Below are positions 17,769 through 27,387 of a DNA stretch of 64,000 nucleotides, in pieces (within the stretch, counting starts at the first letter, position 1; each line of letters starts with the position of its first letter). The translations under genes and the position numbers were made by a program. Source of the stretch: Streptomyces griseiscabiei (GTDB lineage Bacteria > Actinomycetota > Actinomycetes > Streptomycetales > Streptomycetaceae); contig NZ_JAGJBZ010000002.1 of NCBI RefSeq assembly GCF_020010925.1, forward strand, positions 2,170,001 through 2,234,000, in the 5' to 3' direction. The notes below the pieces were generated by a model that worked only from the letters and a program-made list of their open reading frames with translations, ran no database searches and was not told the origin of the DNA.

Positions 17769-20093
17769 ATGTCTCACCTTCGCGCACCGGCCGCCCGCGC
17801 AGACCGCCGTGAGGGCGGGCGGCACGGGCGATCGGCCCCCCGCGCCGTCCCCTCGCTGCCCGAGTCACTGCCCGAGATCCACATACGGCCACAGCTGGTG
17901 CGTCTCGCGGTCCTGCCCCCCACCGCGGTCGCCCTCAGCGCCTGCGCCGCCGTCCTGTTCACCTTCCGCGCCGGCGGCGCCCGCCCCAGCCTCACCCTGT
18001 GGGCGGTGCTCGCCGGAGCCACCGCGGTCGCCCTCGCCGGGATCGCGATCGCCGCCGTGGCCGCCACCCGCACCGCCAGGTCCGTCCGGGAACGCCTGGG
18101 TGCCCTGCGGCAGGCCAGCACCAGGAGCGCGGACGACCTGCGCGACCTCGTCGACGCGCTCCGGCGCGGCGACCAGCCGCCCGCGCGCGGCCCCCGCGTC
18201 AAACCCGCCGCGGGCGCCGACGACTTCGAACTGCTCACCGCCGACCTGACCCGGGCACACGACAGCGCCGTCACCGCCGTCGTCCAGGCCTCCCAGCTCT
18301 CCAGCCAGGCCGGCAGCGAACAGAAGCTCGAAGTCTTCGTGAATCTGGCGCGCCGGCTCCAGTCCCTCGTCCAGCGCGAGATCACCATCCTGGACGACCT
18401 CGAGAACGAGATCGAGGACCCCGATCTCCTCAAGGGCCTCTTCCACGTCGACCACCTCGCGACCCGCATCCGCCGCCACGCCGAGAACCTCGCCGTCCTC
18501 GGCGGCGCCGTCTCCCGCCGCCAGTGGAGCAACCCCGTCTCCATGACCGAGGTGCTGCGCTCCGCGATCGCCGAGGTCGAGCAGTACTCCCGGGTCAAGC
18601 TGGTGCCCCCGGTCGACGGCACCCTGCGCGGGCACGCCGTCGCCGACGTCATCCACCTCCTCGCCGAACTCGTCGAGAACGCCACGGTGTTCTCCGCCCC
18701 GCACACCCAGGTCCTGCTCCGGGCCAACCTCGTCACCTCCGGGCTGGCCGTCGAGGTGGAGGACCGGGGTCTCGGCATGCCCGTCACCGAGCAGAACAAG
18801 ATGAACGCCCTGCTCGCCGACCCCGACCAGGTCAACGTCGCCAGCCTCCTCCAGGACGGCCGCATCGGCCTCTTCGTGGTCTCCCAGCTGGCCCGCCGCC
18901 ACGGCATCCAGGTCCGGCTGCAGACCAACATCTACGGCGGGGTCCAGGCCGCGTTCGTCGTCCCGCAGGGCCTGCTGGGGGCCGAGCCGGGCGACCTGCC
19001 GCAGCACCAGCCGCACACCGGGCAGAGCATCGGCGTACGCCACCCGGACGCGCCGCGTCACGCGCAGCCCGTCACACCCCTGCGGGCCCCGGGCACCGGC
19101 ACCGGCCCCGCCGACCGTGCGGCCACCGACCGGTCCGGCCGTACCACCGCGGGCCGATCCGCTCCCGCGCAGCCCGGCCGCCCGGCGCCCGTGCGGCCCC
19201 TGCGCCCCGAGTCCGGCCACCGCTCCACCCCGAACCCGACCCGCGCCTCCGTGCCCCGGCAGCAGGGCCCCGGCCGGAGTGACGACCGGCAGAGCCCGGG
19301 CAGAGGCGGCTCCGGGCCGACCCCGCTGCCGGTGCGCGGCGCCCGGGACGAGCGGCCCAACCCGGCCGAGGCCGTGCCCGGCATCCGCCCCGACGACCGG
19401 CGGACCGTCGCCGACCACGCCGGGACGCCCCCGACGCCCCGCGTCGGCGGCGCCGTCCGCGGCACCATGGGCAAGCCCCAGCTGCCCCGACGCCGCGCCC
19501 AGCAGCACATCGTGCCCCAGCTCCGCGGCGGCCCCGTGCCCACGCCCCGCCAGGACCCCGACCACTACGTCGGCCACGATCCCGGGCTCATGGCCGCCTT
19601 CCAGCGCGGTATCGGGCTCGCCGAGGCCCGTCAGCTGGAGGGCTCCGACTGGGACACCTCGTCGCTCGACACGGCCTCGCTCGACCCCGCCCCGCTCGAC
19701 CCGACCCCGCCCGGCATCACGTCGATCGACACGGCCGGCACGGCGTCCGCGGACCTGACACCCCCGGCACCCGACGCCGCGTCCCGCATCGACACGGGAC
19801 AGCTGAACACAGGACCGCTGAACACAGGACCGCTGAACGCAGCACCGCTGAACACCGGACCGCCGCACACGGGACCGTCGAACACGGGATCACCGAACGC
19901 GGACCGGCCGAGCGCGGGACGCGCCGACGCCCTCCGCATGGAGCTGGCCCACATGGACGCCCCCCACAAGGACGCCGCCCAGCCCCGGGCCGGACACCCC
20001 AGGGGCATCGCCCCCATAGCCGTACCGCCGTCGGCCCTCGACGCGGTACAGGACCTCACGCCCCGGCAGGACGGGAGCACACCGGCCGGATGA
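17769..20093 (+). CDS. cvnA: Conservon sensor ATPase/histidine-kinase-like protein (CvnA type)
   Basis: 774 residues. Two transmembrane helices near the N-terminus (LAVLPPTAVALSACAAVLFTF and LWAVLAGATAVALAGIAIAAVAA) flank a very short extracellular loop. A helical dimer region follows, with VDHLATRIRRHAENLAVLGG, and then a GHKL ATPase domain (LLAELVENATVFSAP as the N box, VEDRGLGM as the G1 box). The C-terminal ~330 residues are Pro/Arg-rich and disordered, ending in five-residue repeats. Conservon A proteins act upstream of the B/C/D partners in membrane signalling that resembles eukaryotic G-protein systems. ATG 17769 starts the MSHLRAPAAR sequence. The stop overlaps an in-frame ATG for an N-extended roadblock protein, but the better start for that is 20204. 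Confidence 0.9.
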   Translation: MSHLRAPAARADRREGGRHGRSAPRAVPSLPESLPEIHIRPQLVRLAVLPPTAVALSACAAVLFTFRAGGARPSLTLWAVLAGATAVALAGIAIAAVAATRTARSVRERLGALRQASTRSADDLRDLVDALRRGDQPPARGPRVKPAAGADDFELLTADLTRAHDSAVTAVVQASQLSSQAGSEQKLEVFVNLARRLQSLVQREITILDDLENEIEDPDLLKGLFHVDHLATRIRRHAENLAVLGGAVSRRQWSNPVSMTEVLRSAIAEVEQYSRVKLVPPVDGTLRGHAVADVIHLLAELVENATVFSAPHTQVLLRANLVTSGLAVEVEDRGLGMPVTEQNKMNALLADPDQVNVASLLQDGRIGLFVVSQLARRHGIQVRLQTNIYGGVQAAFVVPQGLLGAEPGDLPQHQPHTGQSIGVRHPDAPRHAQPVTPLRAPGTGTGPADRAATDRSGRTTAGRSAPAQPGRPAPVRPLRPESGHRSTPNPTRASVPRQQGPGRSDDRQSPGRGGSGPTPLPVRGARDERPNPAEAVPGIRPDDRRTVADHAGTPPTPRVGGAVRGTMGKPQLPRRRAQQHIVPQLRGGPVPTPRQDPDHYVGHDPGLMAAFQRGIGLAEARQLEGSDWDTSSLDTASLDPAPLDPTPPGITSIDTAGTASADLTPPAPDAASRIDTGQLNTGPLNTGPLNAAPLNTGPPHTGPSNTGSPNADRPSAGRADALRMELAHMDAPHKDAAQPRAGHPRGIAPIAVPPSALDAVQDLTPRQDGSTPAG
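19803..19907 (+). repeat. 15-bp coding tandem repeat (LNTGP-type pentapeptides)
   Basis: Seven imperfect copies of CTGAACACAGGACCG inside the CvnA-type gene encode LNTGP, LNTGP, LNAAP, LNTGP, PHTGP, SNTGS and PNADR. The first two copies are identical in DNA, suggesting recent slippage. A looser five-residue period (SLDTA, SLDPA, PLDPT) precedes it around 19670-19710. Confidence 0.85.
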
Positions 20094-20203
20094 CCACTCC
20101 CCACGGCACGACCACCCCATGGACCACCCCCCGCCCCACCCCCACCACGGTCCCCACCCCCTCCGCTCCCGCAGACCAACGCACCCCAAGGAGTCGATCC
20201 ACC

Positions 20204-20635
20204 ATGGCGAGCGATGCGCCGACCAGCCAGGTATCCGATCTCGACTGGCTGATGAGCGGCCTCGTCCAGCGCGTACCGCACACCACGAGCGCGGTGCTGC
20301 TCTCCTGCGACGGGCTGGTGAAGTCGGTCCACGGCCTCGATCCGGACAGCGCCGACCACATGGCGGCCCTGGCCTCCGGGCTGTACTCCCTCGGACGCAG
20401 CGCGGGCGTCCGGTTCGGCGACGGCGGAGACGTCCGCCAGGTCGTCGTCGAACTCGCCTCGACCCTGCTGTTCGTCTCCACCGCGGGCTCCGGCACCTGC
20501 CTCGCCGTGCTCGCCGGCCGCGAGGCGGACGCCGCCGTCCTCGGCTACGAGATGGCCATGCTGGTCAAGAGCGTCCGCCCCTACCTGGTCACCCAGCCCC
20601 GGCAAGCCGCCGAACCCTCCGCGATGAGGCCTTGA
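20204..20635 (+). CDS. cvnB: Roadblock/LC7-domain protein (CvnB type)
   Basis: 143 residues, one roadblock/LC7 domain (LDWLMSGLVQRVPHTTSAVLLSCDGL to AAVLGYEMAMLVKSVRPYL), the second component of a conservon. These proteins are related to MglB and are expected to dimerise and act on the GTPase encoded three genes on. ATG 20204 has AAGGAG 10 nt upstream; the frame is also open to an ATG at 20090 that overlaps the cvnA stop, but that extension is Pro/Thr-rich and unlike the family. Confidence 0.92.
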   Translation: MASDAPTSQVSDLDWLMSGLVQRVPHTTSAVLLSCDGLVKSVHGLDPDSADHMAALASGLYSLGRSAGVRFGDGGDVRQVVVELASTLLFVSTAGSGTCLAVLAGREADAAVLGYEMAMLVKSVRPYLVTQPRQAAEPSAMRP

Positions 20636-20637
20636 AC

Positions 20638-21009
20638 GTGCCCGCGGCCGGCGACGGACCTCTGTACGACGACGCCGCCGGGCGTCTGGTGCGCCCCTAC
20701 ACCGTCATCAACGGCCGGACCCGGCCGACCACCGCGCTGGATCTCCTCTCACAGGTGATGGCCACCGGGGCGACCCCCCTCGGCTATCTGGGCCCCGAGC
20801 ACGCAACCGCACTCGACCTGTGCCGGGCACCCGTCTCGGTCGCCGAGGTCGCCGCTCACCTGAAGCTGCCGGCGGCGGTCACGAAGGTGCTGCTGTCCGA
20901 CCTCGTCGACTGCGGGGCCCTCACCACCAAGCCCCCGGTTTTCCACCACAACCCGACAGACCGGTCTCTTCTGGAGGCAGTGCTCGATGGACTACGACGA
21001 CAGCTCTGA
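20638..21009 (+). CDS. cvnC: DUF742-domain protein (CvnC type)
   Basis: 123 residues. The DUF742 sequence runs nearly the full length: RLVRPYTVINGRTRPTTALDLLSQV at the start and a winged-helix-like segment VAEVAAHLKLPAAVTKVLLSDLVDCGAL toward the end. GTG 20638 is 3 nt after the cvnB stop; a TTG at 20632 overlapping that stop is an alternative. Third member of the conservon, possibly nucleic-acid- or partner-binding. Its 3' end overlaps the GTPase gene by 23 nt. Confidence 0.9.
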   Translation: MPAAGDGPLYDDAAGRLVRPYTVINGRTRPTTALDLLSQVMATGATPLGYLGPEHATALDLCRAPVSVAEVAAHLKLPAAVTKVLLSDLVDCGALTTKPPVFHHNPTDRSLLEAVLDGLRRQL

Positions 21010-21586
21010 CCCCTTTCCCACCGCACTCAAAATCCTGGTGGCGGGCGGGTTCGGGGTCGGCAAGACGACCTTCGTCGGCGCGGTGAGCGAGATCGCGCCG
21101 CTGAGCACGGAGGAACTGCTCACCACAGTGAGCGAGGCCACCGACAATCTCGAAGGCATCGAGAACAAGGTCGAGACGACCGTCGCGATGGACTTCGGCC
21201 GCATCACCCTCGACCCGCGCCATGTGCTCTATCTGTTCGGAACCCCCGGACAGCAGCGGTTCTGGTTCATGTGGGACGAACTCTCCGAGGGCGCCCTCGG
21301 CGCGGTCATCCTCGCCGACACCCGGCGCCTGGAGGACTGTTTCGCCGCGGTCGACTTCTTCGAGCAGCGCGGCCTCGGTTTCATCGTCGCCATCAACGAG
21401 TTCGACGGCTCCTACCGCTACGACGCCGACGAGGTCCGCGCGGCCCTCGACCTCGACCCCGAGGTCCCCGTCGTCTGCTGCGACGCCCGTATCTCCAGCT
21501 CGGGCGTGCAGACCCTGCTCACCCTCGTACGGCACCTCCTCGCCCACACCCCGGCCCAGCTGCCCAGCCACGGAGCCCACACGTGA
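20987..21586 (+). CDS. cvnD: Small Ras-like/MglA-type GTPase (CvnD type)
   Basis: 199 residues. G1 P-loop GGFGVGKTT, switch region TTVAMDFGRITL, G3 FGTPGQQRFWFMW, and a G4-equivalent NEFD in place of the usual NKxD, which is common in this actinobacterial ATP/GTP-binding family. It should cycle between nucleotide states under the control of the roadblock partner. The ATG lies inside the end of cvnC and its stop overlaps the next GTG (GTGA), so the whole conservon is translationally chained. Confidence 0.93.
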   Translation: MDYDDSSDPFPTALKILVAGGFGVGKTTFVGAVSEIAPLSTEELLTTVSEATDNLEGIENKVETTVAMDFGRITLDPRHVLYLFGTPGQQRFWFMWDELSEGALGAVILADTRRLEDCFAAVDFFEQRGLGFIVAINEFDGSYRYDADEVRAALDLDPEVPVVCCDARISSSGVQTLLTLVRHLLAHTPAQLPSHGAHT

Positions 21587-22140
21587 CGTACGACCCGCCG
21601 CGTCCGGTCGGCCGGCTGCTGCTCACCCCCGAGGACCCGGGCGCCCCCGAACGCGTGGCGCGGCTGCGGCTGCTGGGGCTCGGTGAGTTCGCGGAACCGT
21701 CCTTCGACGCCTTCGCGGACCGCCTCGCCGAGGTCGCCGCGGTGCCGTACGCGATGGTCAACTTCATCGACGAGAGCCGGCAGTTCTTCGTCGGGCTGCA
21801 TGTGTCGGCGGAGCCCACCGCGACCACCACCGTGCTCGGGGTGGACCGGCACCTCGCCCGTGACCACGGCTTCTGTCCCTATGTGGTGGTCCGCCGCAAG
21901 GGGCTCGTACTCGAAGACGTGCGCGAATACCCGAAGTTCGCCGGGAACCCCGTGGTCGACGACCACGGCATCCGCTCCTACCTCGGCGCCCCGCTCCTCG
22001 ACCGTACCGGCATCGCCCTCGGCACCGTCTGTGTCATGGACGTCCAGCCACGCCCCTGGCGCCGGGCCGGTCTGGAGACCATCAAGTCCATGGCCGCGGA
22101 ACTCGCCGCCCGGATCGAGGGGCGGGAGGCGTTCCCGTGA
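21583..22140 (+). CDS. GAF-domain protein, fifth conservon gene
   Basis: 185 residues, essentially a single GAF domain: FDAFADRLAEVAAVPYAMVNFIDESRQFF at the start, HGFCPYVVVRRKGLVLEDVREYPKFAGNPVV in the middle, and IRSYLGAPLLDRTGIALGTVCVMD near the end. GAF domains bind small ligands, haem or bilins; the ligand here is unknown, though FCPYVVV carries a cysteine that could matter. GTG 21583 overlaps the GTPase stop. Some conservons have an extra sensory gene at this position, so it probably feeds a signal into the same module. Confidence 0.85.
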   Translation: MTYDPPRPVGRLLLTPEDPGAPERVARLRLLGLGEFAEPSFDAFADRLAEVAAVPYAMVNFIDESRQFFVGLHVSAEPTATTTVLGVDRHLARDHGFCPYVVVRRKGLVLEDVREYPKFAGNPVVDDHGIRSYLGAPLLDRTGIALGTVCVMDVQPRPWRRAGLETIKSMAAELAARIEGREAFP

Positions 22141-22367
22141 CACCGGGGCGCCCGGCACTTCATGGCGGATCGACGGCCGGCGGTGGGGCCGTTCCGCAGG
22201 GGGCGCCCGGCGGGGTGTGAAGGAAAGCTGCGGCGGAGCTTAAGAAAACCTCGATGGACCCGGGGCGCCGCCGTACGGCAGATTGATCGGCGATCCCACC
22301 CCTCTCCCCGGTACGGGCCCGTTCGTCATGCCCGGCGCCGGGGGCGCACCCCACAGGAGCCGTAGCG

Positions 22368-23396
22368 TTGAAGGCGCTGGTCAAGGAGAAGGCGGAGCCC
22401 GGGCTGTGGCTCGTCGACGTCCCGGAGCCCGAGATCGGCCCCGGCGACGTACTGATCAAGGTCCTGCGGACCGGGATCTGCGGCACCGACCTGCACATAC
22501 GGTCGTGGGACGGCTGGGCCCGGCAGAGCATCCGGACCCCGCTCGTGGCCGGTCACGAGTTCGTCGGCGAGGTCGTGGAGACCGGCCGTGCCGTCGCCGA
22601 CATCCGGGCCGGGGACCTGGTCAGCGGCGAGGGCCATCTGGTGTGCGGGAAGTGCCGCAACTGCCTCGCCGGCCGCCGTCATCTGTGCCGCGCCACCATC
22701 GGCCTCGGCGTCGGACGCGACGGCGCCTTCGCGGAGTACGTCGCCCTGCCCGCGACCAATGTCTGGGTGCACCGGGTCCCCGTCGACCTCGACGTGGCCG
22801 CGATCTTCGACCCGTTCGGCAACGCCGTGCACACCGCGCTGTCCTTCCCGCTGGTCGGTGAGGACGTACTGATCACCGGCGCGGGGCCCATCGGTCTGAT
22901 GGCGGCGGCGGTGGCCCGGCACGCGGGGGCCCGCAATGTCGTGATCACCGATGTGAGCGAGGAGCGGCTGGCCCTGGCCCGCAAGATCGGTGTCAGTCTC
23001 GCGCTGAACGTGGCGGAGTCCCGGATCGCCGACGGGCAGCGGGAACTGGGCCTGCGGGAGGGCTTCGACATCGGCCTGGAGATGTCCGGCAACCCCGCCG
23101 CGATGCGCGACATGATCGCCAACATGACACACGGCGGCCGGATCGCCATGCTCGGGCTGCCGTCCGAGGAGTTCGCCGTCGACTGGTCCCGGATCGTCAC
23201 CTCCATGATCACCGTCAAGGGCATCTACGGCCGCGAGATGTTCGAGACCTGGTACGCGATGACGGTGCTCCTGGAGGGCGGCCTCGACCTCGCCCCCGTC
23301 ATCACCGGCCGCTACGGCTACCGCGACCACGAGGCGGCGTTCGCGGACGCGGCGAGCGGCAGCGGCGGCAAGGTCATCCTCGACTGGGCAGTCTGA
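22368..23396 (+). CDS. tdh: L-threonine 3-dehydrogenase
   Basis: 342 residues, zinc-dependent medium-chain dehydrogenase that oxidises L-threonine to 2-amino-3-ketobutyrate with NAD+. Catalytic zinc ligands are in [10 protein letters not shown] and AGHEFVGEV; the structural zinc site is [15 protein letters not shown]; the Rossmann motif is [24 protein letters not shown] is characteristic of Tdh. TTG start at 22368 with CAGGAG 9 nt upstream; the alternative GTC/CTG codons nearby are not starts. It is followed by kbl, which uses its product. Confidence 0.95.
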   Translation: MKALVKEKAEPGLWLVDVPEPEIGPGDVLIKVLRTGICGTDLHIRSWDGWARQSIRTPLVAGHEFVGEVVETGRAVADIRAGDLVSGEGHLVCGKCRNCLAGRRHLCRATIGLGVGRDGAFAEYVALPATNVWVHRVPVDLDVAAIFDPFGNAVHTALSFPLVGEDVLITGAGPIGLMAAAVARHAGARNVVITDVSEERLALARKIGVSLALNVAESRIADGQRELGLREGFDIGLEMSGNPAAMRDMIANMTHGGRIAMLGLPSEEFAVDWSRIVTSMITVKGIYGREMFETWYAMTVLLEGGLDLAPVITGRYGYRDHEAAFADAASGSGGKVILDWAV

Positions 23397-23428
23397 ATTT
23401 TGGCTCGGTTCGCCTCCGGGGCGCCCAA

Positions 23429-23539
23429 GCCTGTGTCGAGAGGCCGATCGTGCTCGACCCTCCTTCGTCGGGCCTGCGCGCTCCCCCACTCTCGGCTGCG
23501 CTCGAGCGGGAGGGGCCCCCATGCCCTCTCGACACAGGC
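23429..23539. repeat. Inverted repeat with the same core as the MITE-like elements
   Basis: GCCTGTGTCGAGAGG (23429-23443) pairs with CCTCTCGACACAGGC (23525-23539). Between them lies a ~45-bp palindromic core (23478-23521, CGCTCCCCCACTCTCGG and onward) that is also found in both MITE-like elements. It lacks the CTAG ends. It sits between tdh and kbl and may fold in mRNA or terminate transcription. Confidence 0.6.
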
Positions 23540-23587
23540 GCGCCCCTTCGGCTCACTCGCTCTTCATCGCACCCTAGGAGCCCCCTG

Positions 23588-24787
<1,200 letters not shown>

Positions 24788-24844
24788 GCGCCGGGCCCCG
24801 GGCGGCCGGCTCAGGGGGTACGCGGCATTTGAGAGAATCGATCC

Positions 24845-25744
24845 ATGATCGAGGCACGGCGGCTCCACATCCTCCGTGCGGTGGCCGACCACCGCACGGT
24901 CACGGCGGCGGCCGCCGCGCTCTATCTCACCCCGTCCGCCGTCTCCCAGCAGCTGACCGCCCTGGAACAGGAGACCGGCCACCGCCTGGTCGAGCGCGGC
25001 GCCAGGGGCGTACGGCTCACCCCGGCCGGTGAGATCCTGCTCGGCCACACCAACGCGGTCCTCGCCCAGCTGGAGCAGGCGGCGGCGGAACTGGCCGCGT
25101 ACGGCTCGGGCGAGGCCGGCACGGTCACGGTCGCCTCCTTCGCCACCGGGATCGCCCAGGTCGTGGCGCCCGCGCTGGCCCGCCTCGCCGACTCCGCGCC
25201 CGGCATCCGCCTCCGCGTCCAGGACGCCGAGGGCGACGCGAGCCTCCCGATGGTCCTGGACCGGCAGGTCGACATCGCCGTGGCCGTCGAGTACCGGGGC
25301 GCCCCGGCCGCCGACGACCCGCGCCTCACCCATGTCCCGCTGTACGCCGAGCCCTTCGACGCGGTCGTGCCCGTCAGCCACCGCCTCGCCGACGCGGCCG
25401 AGGTGCCGCTCGCCGAACTCGCCAAGGACCCCTGGATCGGTCCCTATCCCGGCAACCCCTGCCATGACGTGGTCGTCCTGGCCTGCGAGAGCGCCGGATT
25501 CCAACCTCGCCTCGAACACTCCTCCGACGACTTCCGGGCCGTCGTCGCCCTCGCCTCCGCCGACGCCGGCGTCGCCCTCGTCCCCCGCTCGGCGCTGCGC
25601 GGCACGGACCTCACGGGCGTGGTCGTACGCCCCGTGGACGGAGTGGCCCCCACGCGCCGTGTCTTCGCCGCCGTACGCCGGGGCGCGGAGGGGCATCCGC
25701 TGATCCGGCCGGTACTGGAGGCGCTGGGGGAGGCGGCGGAGTGA
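24845..25744 (+). CDS. LysR-family transcriptional regulator
   Basis: 299 residues. N-terminal winged helix (LHILRAVADHRTVTAAAAALYLTPSAVSQQLTALEQETGHRLVER) and a periplasmic-binding-like effector domain (VTVASFATGIAQVVAPALARL to HPLIRPVLEAL). It lies downstream of kbl on the same strand, so control of threonine catabolism is possible, but LysR genes usually act on divergent targets and none is adjacent. The short gap contains no clear T-n11-A box. ATG at 24845, without a strong ribosome site. Confidence 0.92.
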   Translation: MIEARRLHILRAVADHRTVTAAAAALYLTPSAVSQQLTALEQETGHRLVERGARGVRLTPAGEILLGHTNAVLAQLEQAAAELAAYGSGEAGTVTVASFATGIAQVVAPALARLADSAPGIRLRVQDAEGDASLPMVLDRQVDIAVAVEYRGAPAADDPRLTHVPLYAEPFDAVVPVSHRLADAAEVPLAELAKDPWIGPYPGNPCHDVVVLACESAGFQPRLEHSSDDFRAVVALASADAGVALVPRSALRGTDLTGVVVRPVDGVAPTRRVFAAVRRGAEGHPLIRPVLEALGEAAE

Positions 25745-25973
25745 GCCGCTCCACCCTCTCCCGGGCCGAGCGCGCGGAGACCAGCCCCACGGCCGCCCTC
25801 CTCAACCGCCTCTGCCGGCCCTACGCCGGGACCGGCTGGACCCGGATCGGGACCATCCCCGACTTCGCGGCGGACCCCCTGGGACGCTGCGGCCCACGTC
25901 GATCTACTACAAGAGGCCGGGGACGGGGCCGGAGGCGGGGGCGGGGGCGGGGGCGGCCGAACCCGCTCCGTGA
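25741..25973 (+). pseudogene. Remnant of a GNAT acetyltransferase C-terminus
   Basis: Translation gives GTGWTRIGTIPDFAADP in one frame (from about 25828) and PTSIYYKRPGTGPEAG in the next (from 25893), which together read like the typical GNAT ending GW.RIGTIPDFA..PTSIYYKR. One base appears to be missing in the GGCCCACG stretch at 25891-25898. No acetyl-CoA-binding R-x-x-G-x-A core is present upstream, where the LysR gene ends instead. I read it as a truncated, frameshifted relic; the tail is a GGGGCG slippage tract. Confidence 0.6.
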
Positions 25974-26003
25974 TTGTCAGTGGTCACCGCTACCGTGCGT
26001 CCC

Positions 26004-26363
26004 ATGCCCGATGCAGAAGACGTACGACGTGTCGCCCTCTCCCTCCCCGACACCACGGAGAAGGAGGCCTGGAGCATGCCCACCTTCCGGGTGGCGGGGA
26101 AGATGTTCGTGACCCTCCCCGAGGACGAGACGTCCATGGCCGTGCGCTGCCCCAAGGTGGAGCGGGACGAGCTGGTCCTCGCCGAGCCCGACAAGTTCTG
26201 GATCGCCGAGCACGAGGCGGGGTTCGCCTGGGTGCGGGTGCGGCTCTCCGCCCTGGAGGACGAGCCGGAGCTGCGCGACATCCTCGCCGACTCCTGGCGC
26301 CAGGCGGCCCCGACCAAACTCCTCGACAGTTACCCGGAGTTGGGGCTCCCGGACGCCGACTGA
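26004..26363 (+). CDS. MmcQ/YjbR-family protein
   Basis: 119 residues from ATG 26004. The YjbR/CyaY-like fold is recognisable: VRRVALSLPDTTEKEAWSMPTFRVAGKMFVTL, followed by FWIAEHEAGFAWVRVRLSAL and a C-terminal WRQAAPTKLLDSYPEL. These proteins have been suggested to bind DNA non-specifically, but their function is not established. The frame is open 30 bases further upstream (GTG 25974), overlapping the acetyltransferase remnant; the ATG start gives the normal family length. Confidence 0.88.
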   Translation: MPDAEDVRRVALSLPDTTEKEAWSMPTFRVAGKMFVTLPEDETSMAVRCPKVERDELVLAEPDKFWIAEHEAGFAWVRVRLSALEDEPELRDILADSWRQAAPTKLLDSYPELGLPDAD

Positions 26364-26403
26364 CCCGACCGCCGGGCGGTCCGCCCCCGGGCCTCCCGGT
26401 CGG

Positions 26404-27309
26404 CTAGCGCAGGAAACCCGTGATCCGCTTCCGCAAGGTGGCCGCGTCCAGCCCGTGCGCGGCCACGTGTTCCTCCAGCTGCCCGTAGCGCCGCAGCTCC
26501 CGCCGCCCCACACCCAGTCCGAGCACCCGGTGGGGCACATCGGCGAGCGCGTCGTTCGCGGCGGCCGTCGAGGTGCCCGCCAGATACGGCTCGACCAGGA
26601 CGACGTCCGGGCCCGCCGCCTCGGTCGCCCGGCGCAGCGCGGCCGAGTCGAAGGGGCGGACGGTGGTCGCGTACAGCACGGTCACATCGAGCCCCTCCGT
26701 GGCCGCGAGGACGGGGTCGAGCATCGGCCCGACGGCCACGACGACCCCGCGCCGCCCCTCGCGCACGGTGAGGAACCGCTGCCCGTCCACCGGGAGCGAC
26801 CGCTCGTTGGACTGCGCGGACAGCCGTACGTACACCTTGTCGTCCTTGGCCTCGCCCGCGCCGACCGCGTGCCGCAGCAGGGTCTCGGCCTCGTCGGGGT
26901 GGCCCGGCACCTGCACGGTCCAGCCGTCGAGCGTGTCGAGCAGGGCCACGTCTCCGGGTGCCATGTGGGTGAAGCCGCCGGCGGGCCAGTCGTAGGAGGC
27001 GGCGGCGCTGACCAGTACCGCGCCCACGTCCTGGTGCCCGAGATCCAGCTTCACCTGCTCGAAGGGGCGTTCCACCAGGAAGCTCGCGAAGGTGTGCAGT
27101 ACGGGCCGCATCCCGGTCAGCGCCAGGCCCGCGCCCGCGCCGATCAGCAGCTGTTCCCGGATGCCGACATTGAGCACCCGGTCCGGATGCCGGCGCGACG
27201 CCTCCGTGAAGCCGTCCCTGCCGATCTCGGCGAGGACCACCGCGACCCGGGGATCCTCGTCGAGCAGCCGGGAGACGACGGGGGCGAGACGGTCCCGCAT
27301 GGTGTCCAT
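26404..27309 (-). CDS. Transketolase, C-terminal (pyrimidine) subunit
   Basis: 301 residues. Transketolase pyrimidine-binding and C-terminal domains as a separate polypeptide: NVGIREQLLIGAGAGLALTGMRPVLHTF contains the catalytic glutamate in IREQ, followed by YDWPAGGFTHMAPGDVALL and VVVAVGPMLDPVLAA. It should pair with the protein encoded just upstream to form one TPP site per heterodimer interface. ATG 27309 has AAGGAAAGAG upstream. The substrate could be pentose phosphates or a dedicated secondary-metabolite sugar; nothing nearby decides this. Confidence 0.88.
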   Translation of the reverse strand: MDTMRDRLAPVVSRLLDEDPRVAVVLAEIGRDGFTEASRRHPDRVLNVGIREQLLIGAGAGLALTGMRPVLHTFASFLVERPFEQVKLDLGHQDVGAVLVSAAASYDWPAGGFTHMAPGDVALLDTLDGWTVQVPGHPDEAETLLRHAVGAGEAKDDKVYVRLSAQSNERSLPVDGQRFLTVREGRRGVVVAVGPMLDPVLAATEGLDVTVLYATTVRPFDSAALRRATEAAGPDVVLVEPYLAGTSTAAANDALADVPHRVLGLGVGRRELRRYGQLEEHVAAHGLDAATLRKRITGFLR

Positions 27310-27387
27310 GAAGTCTCTTTCCTTTCAAGGGAGTTGGGGCCCCGGTCGGCGGGGCCGGGAGAGTGCCGGAACGGCCGCGCCCCGGTC

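Noticed and set aside
20090..20203. Upstream start for the roadblock protein at ATG 20090 overlapping the cvnA stop
   Set aside because: The 38-residue extension is Pro/Thr-rich and unlike roadblock proteins, and the ATG at 20204 has its own AAGGAG.
22141..22367. A riboswitch or small RNA in the gap before tdh
   Set aside because: The gap is G/C-rich with short complementary runs only; no conserved blocks of a known riboswitch such as glycine or threonine-related leaders were found.
10801..23521. Repeated CGCTCCCCCACTCTCGG cores as a CRISPR-like array
   Set aside because: Only three copies, spread over 13 kb, inside inverted-repeat elements and in mixed orientation, with no spacers or cas genes.
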